This document shows, piece after piece, positions 18,913 through 32,234 of a DNA stretch of 64,000 nucleotides; the first letter of the stretch is position 1, and each line of letters starts with the position of its first letter. The DNA comes from Naegleria lovaniensis (lineage: Eukaryota > Heterolobosea > Eutetramitea > Acrasida > Naegleriidae): assembly GCF_003324165.1 (NCBI RefSeq), contig NW_025407844.1, positions 558,001 through 622,000 of the forward strand, read 5' to 3'. The notes under the pieces were generated by a model, which had not been told where the DNA came from, made no database searches, and worked only from the letters and a program-made list of their open reading frames with translations. Position numbers and translations under genes: made by a program.

Positions 18913-21428
18913 ATGTCATCTCGAAGAAAGGCAATAAATTTCACAACAATTGCTTTGCCCTTCTCCGAATCTGCTCTCGATCGAGTGTTTATTTCCAAGT
19001 TGTTTTCCCTTTCCGAAGAGGGAACTGTTCTCAAATCGAATGTTGGATATTTGTGTTGTGATTACCAAAATTATGAATTGAATTGGATCCAAGCCGAACT
19101 TCATCACTACAACTGTCTCGAATATTTATTTAAGGAGCCACTTTTTCAAGTTGTAGATGGATTGATTCTACTGCTTGACATGAACATTCATTTACATGCC
19201 GTTGTACTCCAACAACCAAATTCATTTTACACCTTTGTATTGGAACAAATTTTAAAAATTGTACAACACCATTCTCTTCAATTCATGATTTATTTGAACG
19301 GATTTGAAAATTATTCCACAATATTACATCCCAATCACGTCGATGAATTTTATTTAAATTTACAACGTTTATCTGACAAGTGTGGAGTATCATTGGATCA
19401 TATCATTTTAGGAAGTGTTTCTTTGAATGTTGGAGGAATGCCTGCGTCACGTTTTAAAAAATTATCTCAAATTTATGAAAAAATCGAACTTTCACAAGAT
19501 CACCCACAATCAGAACGATTCACCGATGGATTATTACGAAAAGGGCCTTTCCGTGAAACTCTTCTCAAGAAAATTACTGAAATTCTTCCCGAGTCCTGTA
19601 ACACTCAAAATGGAAACAACAGTTCAATATTGAATTACTTTGAACTGCCCAATGAATCTCTCTCAATCATGCAGAAAATGGTTCAAAACAACGTTGAGAA
19701 AAACAAACAAGATGATAATGAATTAATTCTTTACGCATTTTCAATGATTCCACATCCAGAAACACCTCGAAGATATTTATCCCTGTGTAAAGTGTTATGT
19801 GGAAAAGCTCGTCCAGGCATCCTAGTGACCATCTTGATGATCAATTCAAAAGGTCAGACTGAAAAGATTTCAAAAGGTATTCAAAACGTTGCCATTCGAA
19901 AAGTGAATTCCATGCCATCCAAGATCTCTGTGGAAGACAATAACTCATCGCGTTTCTATTACGATCATTATTTGAATCATCAAGAAGAGAAAGAATTTAT
20001 TTCACATGGAAGTATTTGTCTTGTGGCAGGATTGGATAATTATATATTGAATCATGCACTCATATTCACAACCAACTCTTCATTGAACGGTACCTTGATC
20101 CAACACACTCCTTCAACTCTTGAAAATTCCAAAACACCATCCATTCCAAAATCAATCTCTGTTCATGATGGCATTGATTTTGCATTTGAATGTCCACTTT
20201 TACTGCAATATCCCCAAGAACTCTCTGAGTATATCATGACTGAAATGATTCGAGAAATGAATACGGTTTCATTTCGAATGCATGTTAACGAATATGAAGA
20301 AGGTACCTTGTCCATTCAAAGTACCAATTTGTATTTACTCTATCAATTGGAAAAGAAATTACAACAATTATTTCAAGAATTGAACATTTCATGGAGACCC
20401 CTTTCAAATGCACAACTAAATCATGCATCGTCTGATTCATCCGTCGCTACAACAATGCCATCGACTCAGCACTCAACATTATTTAAAAGTTCAACCTCAA
20501 TTGCCACTCGTGAAACATGTGCCGCAAAATCTCCAACTTTATTGATAAAAAGTCCAAACAAACATGTGAGATTATTCGTAAGAGCAGAACCTCTCTCAGA
20601 GATGGATCATTTACAATTAAGCTTGCAAGATTGTCCCGAAGGAGTCTATCATGCCAAGAAGAAACTTTTCAAATGTCATGGAAATGTATTGATTGAAGGT
20701 ACGAAACACGTTCAATATGTGAATGAAATTCTGGATCCCCTATTTCGAGGCTTCTCATTGGCCATGCAACAAGGAGTGTTGTGTGATTCGCCTGTTGTGA
20801 ATATGAAATTTTATTTGGAAGATGCCACGTTGGTATCTGATGCAATTCATCGAGGAGCTGGACAGGTAAGTGATGAATATTGTTGTTATTGTTGTTGTTG
20901 TTGTAGAATGGAATGATCATTGGTTGAATGATATAACAGGTGATTGTGGCAGCAAGAAGATTGTTTAAGGCATGTCAATTGGCATCCCAACCAAGAATTA
21001 TCATTGCTCAATTGAAAGTTCATGTCATTGGAAAACACGAAGAGATTTTGAAAATTTGTAATCTCCTTTCGATTCGACATGAAACGAATGTTACAACCAT
21101 GACAGAAATGAATGGTTGGATGTCTTTGAAGAAGTGTGAAATGAGCGACAACCATGGTTCGTCTCCAAAACAAATCTCTCCAATTCAAAAGCAAGAATTA
21201 TTTCACATCTCATTCATCATGTTGGTCGATCAATATTGTGAAATGATTGAAAGCCATTATGATTTGTTTGAAACAATACAACATTTCACGTATGTGCATT
21301 CATTTGAAATGGTGGAAGGAGATGCGACACTCGAAGGCACACCAGGAAATCAAGTTCTTTCAAGAATGCGTCAAATGAAAGGAATTACGAGTAGTTTGGC
21401 TCTGGACACTTACTCTGATAAACTATAA
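18913..21428 (+). CDS. EF2-like protein with degenerate GTPase domain (pseudo-GTPase), 813 aa
   Basis: Exons 18913-20865 and 20940-21428; the 74-bp intron joins GGACAG to GTGATT in frame. EF2 domains II-V are recognisable: ILYAFSMIPHPETPRRYLSL (about 272), KSPNKHVRLFVRAEP (546-560, matching EF2 SPNKHNRLY), then DAIHRGAGQVIVAARRLFKA, with His646 at the diphthamide position. The C-terminus ends MRQMKGI...LDTYSDKL, like EF2 RKRxGMKE...YYDKL. The first 270 residues occupy the G-domain place but lack the P-loop (no GHVDHGKST; here IALPFSESALDRVF), lack DxPGH and lack NKxD (here YLNGFEN). It is therefore unlikely to hydrolyse GTP. Snu114 and EFL1 are alternatives, but the SPNKH and YSDKL endings favour an EF2 paralogue. 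It may sit on ribosomes as a regulator; that is inference. Confidence 0.85.
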
Positions 21429-21495
21429 TAATTTTTGTGAGGTGTAACTTCTGCCCAGAACGAAAGTTTTATTTTATTTCTAGAATTCAAAAAAA

Positions 21496-23292
21496 ATGAA
21501 CCCACCCAACAATCCATCTTCGTCCTCGTTTCGGCCACCATCGTCATCGGATGGATCGGCTTCATCATCGGCCACTGGACAACAGCCTGGTCTACAACAA
21601 ACATTGGCAACAACAATGACTCTGGAAAAAATTCAAAAATTGAGAGAAAAGGTGGAAGCATTAAAAATGAGTCTTACAGATGATGGCAAAAAACTTGCGG
21701 ATAGGATTGTTGATCAATTTCAAAGAGGAGCTTTTGATGCCACCAAACTTTCTTTGTACGTGAAAGAACTCAAGGCAAGATATTCATTACAACCACAGCA
21801 ACAACAACAGCAACAACAACCTGTTTTACAACAGCCTCTCCAAGCAATACCAGCACAACAGCCAATACCACAACAATTGCCCACGGGAATTCCCGCATTT
21901 GGAGCAGGTACAACGCCTAATGAATCAATGCTTGGATTGATGATGGGCAATCCATTATTGAATCAACAACAACCACCCCCACAACGATTACAGAGCATGA
22001 TGCAACAGCCTCTTCAAGCAATACCATCACAACAACCTCTACCTCCTACATCAGCAAATATTCAAGCAACACCTCCGAATGCTCAACAACAAATGCCTTC
22101 ATTTACCGATGAAGAAAGACAACTAGTGAAACAAATCAAAGAAATGACAACTGAGGAACGGAAAGAATATGTCAAACGAAATCCAGCAGTTTTGGAAATT
22201 TTAGCTGTAAGTGGTCTTTCTATTCATGAAAAGATGATGACACTTTGTGGCGTTTCTTCAATAATTATTATTTTTACATAGAGACTTAAATCCATGCAAA
22301 TGGGTGGAAAACAGCACACAGTAGTTAAAACTGAGAATGAACCAATGTCACAACAATTATCAAATCAAACCAACCTTTCAATGATGATGAATCAACAACC
22401 AAATTTACAACAATTACCAACTCAATCTAATTTACCCAATGGAACTCCCGGTTTTATTTCCTCTGCCCAACCTTCAACAATGGACTCATCCATGCAACCT
22501 CCTCCCAAAAAAAAGAAATCTGCTCCAAAGCATGACGAAGAAATGCAAATCGAAGAGACGCCATTTGTACACACCTTTACAAACGATGAAGAGGTTCATT
22601 CTGTATATACCAGTAGATATCAACCTGAGCCTTCTTTTTGTAACAGCGTATCTCTCAAAAACAAACTCAATCGAATTGTGAAGTCACAAGGACTTAAAGG
22701 AACAGTAAGCGATAATATTATAGATTTTGTCTCTTTAGCTGTACAAGACAGAATGCGTACTATTTTGGAAGAATTAATTGCAAATTCGAAACTTAGAATG
22801 GATACACCTATTAATGCTAGTGAAAATGTACCATTTGTTGAATTCACCTCTTCCAGTAACGCAATGCTCGTTCAAAAAGAGCTGAAAATTAAAAAGAAAA
22901 TTTTACAAGAAGAGGAATTGAGAAGAGAGGAAGAAAAGAAAAAGCAAGCAAGCTCTTCTGAAGGAAAGAAAAAACGAACCTCGAAAGAAGATGACGAGCA
23001 AAGAAATATTGACATGAACGAAGCGATTGGTGTTGCTCTCGGCAAACGTTCGTCAAGTTCAAAATCCTCAAGCGCTTCATCCTCCATGCGAAAGTCATCC
23101 TCTACAACCAGCATGTCCTCGGCAAGAGGAAGCGGAAATAAGGAAAATGATCAAGCTGAAGATTCTGATTCTGTACTCGGAAAGAGATCAATTGTAATTA
23201 TTCCTCAAGATGTTCTATTATTCCTCGAACAAGAACCTCAGTTACGTAAATCTAAGTTATTGCATGCTCTGTATGCTAGATTAAAAGAATAA
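21496..23292 (+). CDS. TAF4: TFIID subunit TAF4-like
   Basis: Exons 21496-22206 and 22282-23292; the 75-bp intron joins VLEILA to RLKSMQ in frame (573 aa). An N-terminal helical block (TLEKIQKLREKVEALKMSLT, then FQRGAFDATKLSLYVKELKA) is followed by Gln/Pro-rich sequence with repeated QQPLQAIPxQQP. The C-terminal half carries the TAF4 histone-fold region: SDNIIDFVSLAVQDRMRTIL then EELIANSKLRMD, and a Lys/Glu-rich helix LRREEEKKKQASSSEGKKK. Metazoan TAF4 has the equivalent AxQxRLRxxLEKL signature in its TAF12-binding histone fold. A conserved C-terminal helix ends the protein (LLHALYARLKE). It would act in RNA polymerase II preinitiation. Confidence 0.8.
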
Positions 23293-23382
23293 CATGTTTT
23301 TATTATTGCGATAATGCATGATTACAGTGTGTTTGTTGAAATTGACCTATTTCATGTTCTGTACAGAGAAAGTGACAAAGAT

Positions 23383-24741
23383 TTACAAATTTTGTTGTGC
23401 TGAGTCATTCAAGTTTTGGTTGGGCACTGTTTTTGAGATTGCTTGCTGCATACAGCCTCTAACAAAGTTGGTCGAAAATGCAGCTGTTTGAGCATTTTGT
23501 AGCATGTTGCGAACCGAGCTTTCAATTCCATACACGTCTCCACATGGGAGGTAGGATGTGTTCATGTTACTATTATTCGAACAATAATTACATCCAGAGT
23601 AACAACTTCTTTGGGTGACTTCATTTGCAACACCATCCAGTAAATCCTTAACATAATCTTTGCTATCACGAGTAAGCTTATTTAAAAATCCATTCAATTG
23701 CATTCCCAACTCCATGCCCTCCAAAAAAGCCCTATCCGATGGAACGTTGGATTTATTCGATTGAATTTGTTCCAAATGAGCAGCAATCGTTCGTTGTATA
23801 AACTGATTCGTTGTTTGATTTTGAAAATGTCTAATAGCTCTTCCCGAATCCCGTTTAAATAAATTTACATTGGACGATAATCCGGGTGCTCCTCCATTAA
23901 TCAAAGAAACCGATCCAAGTGATTCCGATGATGATGAGGAGACTCCATGATGAGGAGGCGAATTATTTCTTATTCCGCTGCTGCCCGATGTATGCGTGTT
24001 GTGATGCATCGTTGTTCGGTGCTCTTGAGGATGCGAATGTTGATGAGGATGAGAACTCATTTTTAATAAATCGGATTCTTCCTGAGAATTACCAAATGAA
24101 GAAGAAGAAAAAGATGAATAATATCCATCTTGTTGGAGAGAGCTTGGATGAAATGGATGTAACTCTGAGTGAGTATGAGGTTCTTCAGCTACTTCCTTGA
24201 TTGAGGCTTTCATAAGGTCGTTCAGTGTTATTTCTTGAGCCTCAATTCCGATCTTAAAAAAATGCTCATTGTTGGTTTGTAGAGAAGGGTTTTCTCCTGG
24301 ATTGAGAAGGCTACTACTACCAATTGGATCGGGTCTTGTTGTTTCGATAGAATCCGAATGGGAGGTATATTCTTCAGTAACATTTGAAAAATTTGAATGG
24401 GATAGGGAGTCCAATTTGATTTTGAGAGGAGGGTGGGTTTTGGCTCGATGTCTGGAAGAATGATGACTCGTTTTTAAAATGGATTTTAATGGAGAGGGTG
24501 ATGTTGCTGTGGTTGAAAGGGAGCAAGGATCTGGTAGAGAGCTGCTTTCTTTTTTTAAAAGAGGATGACAGAGTTTTTGAAATGGGGTAGGTTGATCCTT
24601 TGTGGATACAACTGAATACAAGGTGTTTGAGAGATCTGAGTTCGAACGTTTGTCAATTGAATGTTGATGATCATCATGAGAGTGTAACGACTTCTTTGTA
24701 GGATGAGAGTCTGACTTTGAATGAGTAAGTGTCTTTTTCAT
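23383..24741 (-). CDS. Hypothetical protein with Ser/His-rich N-terminus and conserved C-terminal helices, 452 aa
   Basis: Residues 1-290 are low complexity (HSHDDHQHSID, HPHQHSHPQEH), with long Ser and His runs. The last 150 residues look folded: SGRAIRHFQNQTTNQFIQRT, ELGMQLNGFLNKLTRDSKDY, CYSGCNYCSNNSN, then NMLQNAQTAAFSTNFVRGCM. The Cys cluster (CYSGCNYC) might bind metal. I do not recognise the family. It is convergent with TAF4, only 90 bp away, and divergent from the large gene that starts at 24969. Confidence 0.6.
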   Translation of the reverse strand: MKKTLTHSKSDSHPTKKSLHSHDDHQHSIDKRSNSDLSNTLYSVVSTKDQPTPFQKLCHPLLKKESSSLPDPCSLSTTATSPSPLKSILKTSHHSSRHRAKTHPPLKIKLDSLSHSNFSNVTEEYTSHSDSIETTRPDPIGSSSLLNPGENPSLQTNNEHFFKIGIEAQEITLNDLMKASIKEVAEEPHTHSELHPFHPSSLQQDGYYSSFSSSSFGNSQEESDLLKMSSHPHQHSHPQEHRTTMHHNTHTSGSSGIRNNSPPHHGVSSSSSESLGSVSLINGGAPGLSSNVNLFKRDSGRAIRHFQNQTTNQFIQRTIAAHLEQIQSNKSNVPSDRAFLEGMELGMQLNGFLNKLTRDSKDYVKDLLDGVANEVTQRSCYSGCNYCSNNSNMNTSYLPCGDVYGIESSVRNMLQNAQTAAFSTNFVRGCMQQAISKTVPNQNLNDSAQQNL

Positions 24742-24968
24742 GATGCGTACTGGATGTTTTTTATGAAAGATTTGACATTATTTTGACGGGACTTGACGGC
24801 TGTACAATTATCTCCATCATCAAGATATTAAGAAATAGATATATTGGCAAAGATGTCCTGGCCTTAATCTGCATTGGCGTCATAATCCCGTCAGCTCATA
24901 AACAGGTGGAAAAATGACTGTTGGATATTTTACCGTCAGACGTCAAAATCATCAATCCACAGCAAAAA

Positions 24969-27900
24969 ATGCCAGCCGGTGTTGGACGACTCAGGAGCAC
25001 TCGTTCAGAGATTGTTTCCGAAGTTGAGAACTTTTTGATAGAAAGTACGTGTGACTGCATCAATTACGAGTGTTTTACCGTTTATTCCTATTCATTATTT
25101 TTCAATTTTTGCATTTCACATCATCCGATCGAATATTTAATGTCATCATGATGGCCATATTACAACTATGATTATTTAATTTAAAAACAGTTGAAAAGAG
25201 CAGGGATCAAGTAATTCCAGTTATACCCATCACTGCTTCCTACTATCGAGATAAAGTTTCCTACTTTAAAGAACAACTCAGAAAACAACGACTCTACTCT
25301 AACCAAACAGCAACCCTTCCGTCCAGTTTTTTAGATGGCAACACGAGCACACACAATAGTAGTCACAGTACGATCATTGATGAGAATCTTCTCAGTAAAT
25401 TTACATCATCTGCAAACAAGAATAGACAGCAACAACAAAGAACATCAAACACCGGAAATAATCAATTTACAACCTCTACAATGGCTCCATCTTCACGAAT
25501 TTTTCAACAACTTTCTCAAAAATCCTCATCCCAGAATTTGGACAAAAAAGAGACATCAAACGAAGAGTTTGATGACAAGTGGACTCTATTCCGAGAGTAT
25601 ATTACATTACAGAAGCAGATTGAAGAAGTTCAACAAGATTCCGATCAGAATTATATTGAAATGAGAAGAAGAATTGACTTGGCTCAAGTATTCAGAGAGC
25701 ATGGTCAATATTCGGAAGCTTACTTGCAATTAGAAATTGTGGAAAAACTTGCACAACAAAAAGGAGAGGATGGAATTTTTGATCCCAAAGTGGAGTTGTT
25801 GCATGCAAAATGTTTGTTTTTATTGTCAATTGTGTTGAAGCAGAAAAACAAATTGGACGACGCATCAGAATATTTGGAATCATCCAAGGAGAGAGCAGAT
25901 CATTTACTGAATGTAATTTCTCCATCACTTTCTCATAGAGACCAATGCACAAACTTTGTGTTTAAATCGGCTCGATTATTATTATCAGAAATTTCGCTGT
26001 ATAGCTCTGAAGATGTTATTTCCCAACATTTAAAAAGTTTCCAATCACTTCCATTGAATCAAAAATTAACCATCAACGAGGAGAGCAAAATCGAAACAAT
26101 ATTGAGCGAATATCTTTTACATGGTTTGAGAAATGTCAAAATGACAACCTCCACACAAAAAATTACAGTTTCGAATTTAGAAGTTTTCAGAAATTTACTC
26201 TATTATTCAGCAGTTTGCACCATGATGCTGGGTGAAAACCAACTCTCTAAAAAACTATTATCCGTTGCTGAGAATACCTCTCCAACAAAAAGTCCACAAA
26301 ATGGAGGAACCAGTAAGCACACACGAACCAATAGCAGTGATATGATTTATTTCGAGGCCAATCTTGAAATTGATAAAAAGATTGCCAAGTTAGCTGAAGA
26401 AATCAAAATTGCAGAAGAACGATTTGAAAAACAGAGAAAGTCATCGATAGGTGGATCCAAACACACATCCAAACACAAGTACAATGATGACAGTGATGAT
26501 GACGATTGGGAAGATTTTGTTCCAGCTACCGGTGGCCTATCAGATTTGGCTAAATTAATTCTTGGTGGTGACAATACTGAAGAAGAAGAGGCAGAAGAGG
26601 ATCCTATCGTGGCAGACATTTTCCCTGCCAAATACAGACTTTTCAAATCTCGATCTTACAAAGAAGACGAGCCCAAGATACCGCAATGCATTTTAACAGA
26701 CTCACTAGTGACGCCGTTGATGGCCTCACCACTCTCACCTGCAGCCAGTAATACTTTCAGTAACAGAGAAGAGTTCAAAATGTGGATTCAACAACTCTCA
26801 GCCACATCAACAACGACAAATCCCTACAGTCAATGCAATCCCGTAACGATATTTGGTTATTCTCTGAACGATCGATTACAAATGAACGGAGATCAGCTGA
26901 GTGATCTTTACGACAGAATAATGGAAATTGACGTTTTTACATCGAAATGGGTCAAATTGTATTATGAACTGTGCACTAGGCTTTACAATGTGAGCTCTAT
27001 GGAGTTAATGATTTCACAACAACAGACAGAAATTTCACAACAAGCTCTCCTTCTCCAACAAAAGTGTGCTCAAATGCTCATCAATTATTTTACTCTGCTT
27101 CGACAGTACAAACCCAATACACGAGCTTCATCATCAGCCATGTCCATCTCAGAGAATGGTCCAATTTCAGGTCAGGAAATTCTTTCAAGACTCAGTGATG
27201 TCTCTGACAAGAATATCGACAAAAAAGCATTCCTTTTCACAGTGAGCATGGAAATTTTCTCAATTGCTGGTCGCCTCTTCCATCCAGAGCAAGAAGAAAT
27301 ATCTTTTATTGTGAATGTTTTGAAAGAATGGTTTCCATCACAGTGGGTCTACATTCAACTTGCAAAGATACAAGCAACCATACGATATCACATGCGACTA
27401 TTTCGTTATGATTGCATGATGCCCATGAAGGAGGAAATTAGAAAAGTATATGATGAACTGATTAACATTTTTATTAGTATTGAATCATCAGAAGCACTGC
27501 CTACGACCAATCAACAAGCATCAGAAAGTCCACAACCCAATCCCAATACTAAGGAAGGTCATAGAACATCTGCAAGAAATAATCCATCTTTCAGTATTGA
27601 AAAACATTATGCTCCGAGCATTGTTGCCGTAGCATGTAAGGTTATCATCCTTTTTCATCGATATCACAATTTTTGGGTTACCTCTCTAAGGAGAGGAGTT
27701 GAAGACGAATGGAAGTATATGCCTGAACTTCCTAAACATAAGCTATTGTCAGACAAGGAACGATTTGCCTTGTTATTGCGTAAATATTATCCAAAACTTC
27801 CACTCTGTCATGTGAAAGCAGAAGTTGCCTACACGGTTGGCAGTTATTGGTTACGACAACCCAAGTCGAAAGATGATCGACAGCTGGCTGAATGCATGCT

Positions 27901-30900
27901 GTTTGAATGCATTTATTTGTACTATAGACTTTCTCAAAGCGTTCAATCCTTTGGATATTCTTACTTTTTGACAAACAATGGTCTAAAAGCTCTGAAACGA
28001 TTCTCTGAAGTACTCTATGCAAATGACAAGTATGAATATTCCTCGTTGTGTTATGAGATCTATGTGCACAATTGTAAATTACTCAGAGGAAGGCATGATT
28101 ATCAATTTATCGATGATTTGACATCAGTAACAACAAAACACGATGATTACAAACACTCTGTTCAATACTATCACATACTTTACGAAAGAGCCAAAGAGGA
28201 GAAAAAGATTCCTCAAATTGCCAGATTGTCGACCAAGTTAGGAAATTTGTACATGGAAAAAGGTGAAATACTTCAAGCGGAACGTATCAAGCTTGAATCG
28301 ATTGATTTCGCAAGAAAGTATGGAACTCTTGTAGATTACAAGACCGATTTAGAAATTGAACTAGGTACACTATTGTTGCAAGGAGGAAAATTTGAAAAGT
28401 GTATCGCAGTGCTGTACAGTGTCGCTCAGGAACAAGCCAACAAGAGACACATTGTATACGAAATATTATCACGAGCTTATCTCAAAAAGAGATGGTTTGC
28501 AGAGTGCGAGGATTCACTTACTGAAATTGCGAATGTTCTTGTGAATTTTTACATTCAATTGAATCAACAGCAAGAAATGAGAATTTTGGAAACTGTAACA
28601 AAATACTATTTCAAGAGAAACATGTTTGGAAACGCACTCGAGTGTGTCAACATTGCCATCTACCGGTGTTCAGGAACCTTTGCAGTTCTTGCCAATTTAT
28701 TCAAGTTGAAAGGAAAGATATTGAAAGCTATTTGTCAGTACAGCACTCGTTTATCGTTCCCTTGCTCTATTAATGAAACAAGCGAAGAAGAGCTTCATCA
28801 ACTTGTTTCACATATTGAACAAACTCCAACATTTAGAAATAATCTCTATGATGGTGTTAATGAACACGATTGTTCATACGTTTTCAGTAAGAGACCGACA
28901 TACTATTGCATGGCTGAATTTCTTCAGGATTGTGTAGACTGTTTTATCAAGTCGAGAGGATACTATGAAGCCTGCTCCAATCGTATTGGAGAAGCTAAGG
29001 TTAATTTATTGATCGCAGAAACTCTATTAGATTATTTATTTGTGCCAATTGCACTCTTATCCAAAGATCCTGAGCCGTATGTGAGATTGAAAGAACAAAC
29101 CGAACAAGATCGGCATGCAAAAGATAACAACCAACAATTTAAAGCAGTTGCTCCGTTGGATTATCTTGATTTGAACATGGTTTATTCTTCATACATTGAG
29201 GCTGCTTTGGATACAGCTGTTGCTGCCAGTGATATTTTTCTTTGCATGAATTCGTATATAACTGCAGCTGAGTGCACATATTTACAAGGAAAGATTTCAA
29301 GCTCGAAAAGCTTTTGGTGTGAATGTCGTGACGTGCTGTTCACGCTTTTTGTTGACAGTGAAGCGCATGTGATATTGTCCACTGGTACACCTCTTGGTGT
29401 CCTTGAAAAGATCATGGCCATACTGAAACGAATGGTTCGAGTACTGTTATGTTTTGAGCCAGACTTTGTCAACAAGCATTTGGGAATATTTGACGTATAT
29501 TATGTTATCGATGTGCTTTATGATCAAGCGGCTAAACGATTACCAACACTTGATGCTGAAAGTGAATATGTGGACACTGAGTATCAACATCCATTGACAG
29601 CCGAATATTACAACAACTATTTCCTTTCGAATTTGGACAAGCTCATTGGAAACAGTCGTCAACAGATGGATGGTGACAAACAACTATTGAGCAAGAACAA
29701 GATTTTCGAAATTTTACAACGCCGAGGAGGATCCAATTCAACAAGTTATATACCTTCATCCATCATCCCGTCCTCATTATCAGCTGCCTCACTTACGACA
29801 CTCAAGAAGGGTTCTCTGAAAAAGTCTTCTTCAATTTCTTCCTCTTCAAGTATCACCACAGAAAAGTCAAATCTCAGTGATGGATCTATTGGAAGTAATT
29901 CTGGATCCAATTTCACGGTTAGTCATCAATTTTTAGAGGTTCCATTTAGTGGTCATGGTGCTCGTCCTGAACGGCCATCCGAACTCAAACCTAACATGAT
30001 ACAATTGAAACAAAAGATTTTGGAGCGAGTGTTTGGATGTATCTTGACAATGAAGCATGACAGTAAGAAGTATTACAATGAAATTCATGATCGATTGAAA
30101 GTGAGAAATCAACAATGCATGCGTCGGTTATACAATTTAATGAACGCAATTCGGGAGAGTGGAGTTTCTATTTCCAATCACAAGAAGGGAAAAAAGTCGA
30201 CTCAAAACTTGAATAGCCCGGCAGCAGCTGATTCTCCATATAGCCCTCTCTTGCAAATCAAATCACAAATTTTCTCACCTTCCAAGATTAGAGACCGAGC
30301 AAATTCAAATGTTGATGGCACAACTCCAAGTACCTTAATGATGATGGACATGCTTCCAGGAGATGTAGAATTGATGGAAATGCTAATTCGAACTGTCAAT
30401 CTTCAAAAGGGCACAAAATTGAAAGGCACTTTCCAAAAAACCATGAACATTCAATTAATTTTGGAACGAAACATTGCAAGATACGCATCAATTACTCCAG
30501 ACATCAGTTGTATTGAAGACAACAACAAATTATTGCAAAAATTGAAGATTTTAGATCAATTGGTCTACATCTTTTATCTGGATAATGTATTAATTTATTA
30601 CATTCCCAAAGAAGGTACCAAAGTCGTGGTTCCATTTGGTGGAAGAGATCATGCTTTATTGGATGACAAGATTAAAAACATTATTGATCTCAACACACAT
30701 AGCACAGGCACTACTGGAAGTACCAGCGCTCCCACTACTCCAACAACTGTGGAAAGCCCTACCAAAAAGAAGATCTCATCAAGCAGTATGGATAAAATTG
30801 AAATGGCAACGAACAATAAGATTATGAATTGGAGCATGTCCAATCTTGGAAGAGATTTATCCATTATTGATGACTACTTGTTGAACATGATTACACGAAA

Positions 30901-32068
30901 TGCTCGAGAGAAAAAACCTAAAAAGTTCATACATGAAGATGTTGTGAAAACGTTACACAAAGTTCTCAATGCTCCTTCCATCTTCTCCTACAAGCCAAAT
31001 GTAGCTAAATATGAAGAATTTAAAAACACATTGGCTGAAATAGGATTTTCTTTCAAGCAACTCTATACTCAGAAAACAGGAACTCTCACCACTTTTGGCC
31101 GTAAGAAGTCTATGGGCTCCATTCCTAAAATTGACATGCTACCCAATTGTGAAGAGCCAATCATTTTATTATGCAACAGCTTCCTAAATGTTGTACCGTG
31201 GGAGTTATTATTTGAAGCGTGTGTGACACGAGCCATTTCTGTTCAATATATTCTCAATAGAATGAAAAAGAAGAAATCCAACGATAAGAAAACGACTCAA
31301 TTTGTTGCATTTTATTCAGAGGATGAATTGAAAGCCATTGGACCTGTAGAACAAGAACGTAAAGAATGGATTTTTGAGGACATTCAATGCAAGTTAAATT
31401 TGAGAAGATCTAAAACTGCAGGAAGGATTCACAAAGATTTACAAGACATTCCATTTCACACTCCAATTATTAAGAACGGAAAGAAACCCACAAAGAGTAG
31501 CTACAAGAAAAAGTATGAACATGTACTCTTTGTTGAGCTCGCATCGATTATTAATTCTCAAAATGTGGCTCTCTCTCGAATTTTATCAGAAAAAATTGGA
31601 AAGCATGAGTATCCAGTGTTTCTTTTCACATGGTCAGATTTAGCGAACATGTCCAATATTATTCACTACATTTTCCTCTCCATTCCAGATTGTTCAATAT
31701 TATTTATGCCTGAAATGGACCTGAAAAAAGGAGTCAAATATTTACTCATGCTTTTGGAAACTTATTATTCACAATTGAATGCTAGCACTTCGAATACATC
31801 ATCTCCACAACTCAATTCAGGACTCAGAGATTCTGTTAGAACCACCACAGAGGATGGTTTGGCAGCACTACACACGTCACAAGAACGTAAAAATTTACAC
31901 AAATTCCTCATCCATGCCTGTAAAATTTTGAAGGATGAATTTGAAATTCCAACAGCATTGTTCTTCCCACCTTCATTGACGAATAAGCCAATCAAACCCA
32001 TTGGAAGAAGTAGAACACACACAGCCACTTCTTCTTCCTTTTTCTTTGGTGAGTCACCAAGGAGATAG
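24969..32068 (+). CDS. Very large helical-repeat protein, possibly flagellar CFAP46-like, about 2317 aa
   Basis: Exons 24969-25044 and 25191-32068; the 146-bp intron joins NFLIE to IEKSRDQ in frame. The start ATG has A-rich context; a coding frame from 25481 alone would omit 122 residues that read as real protein. TPR-like helical pairs fill the N- and mid-regions: RRRIDLAQVFREHGQYSEAY; IARLSTKLGNLYMEKGEILQ; IAVLYSVAQEQANKR. Near the C-terminus, EEPIILLCNSFLNVVPWELL (31160-31220) resembles the (L/I)PxE segment of CHAT/separase-like and CFAP46 domains, with ISVQYILNRM following. Length and build fit a large axonemal central-apparatus protein. The CFAP46 name is tentative; it could be another TPR scaffold. 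Confidence 0.7.
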
Positions 32069-32234
32069 TTGCAATCATCATGAACGTGTAAATAAACTGC
32101 ACACAGTTTTGCATGTTCTTATTTTGAAGATTGGATATTTAATTAAGGAAATAGTTCGCTAAGTGAATTCGAGAAAGTCATTGCATGAACCTCTTTCTAG
32201 AGAATATTCAAAAGCAGGAGGTGAAATAAAAAAA

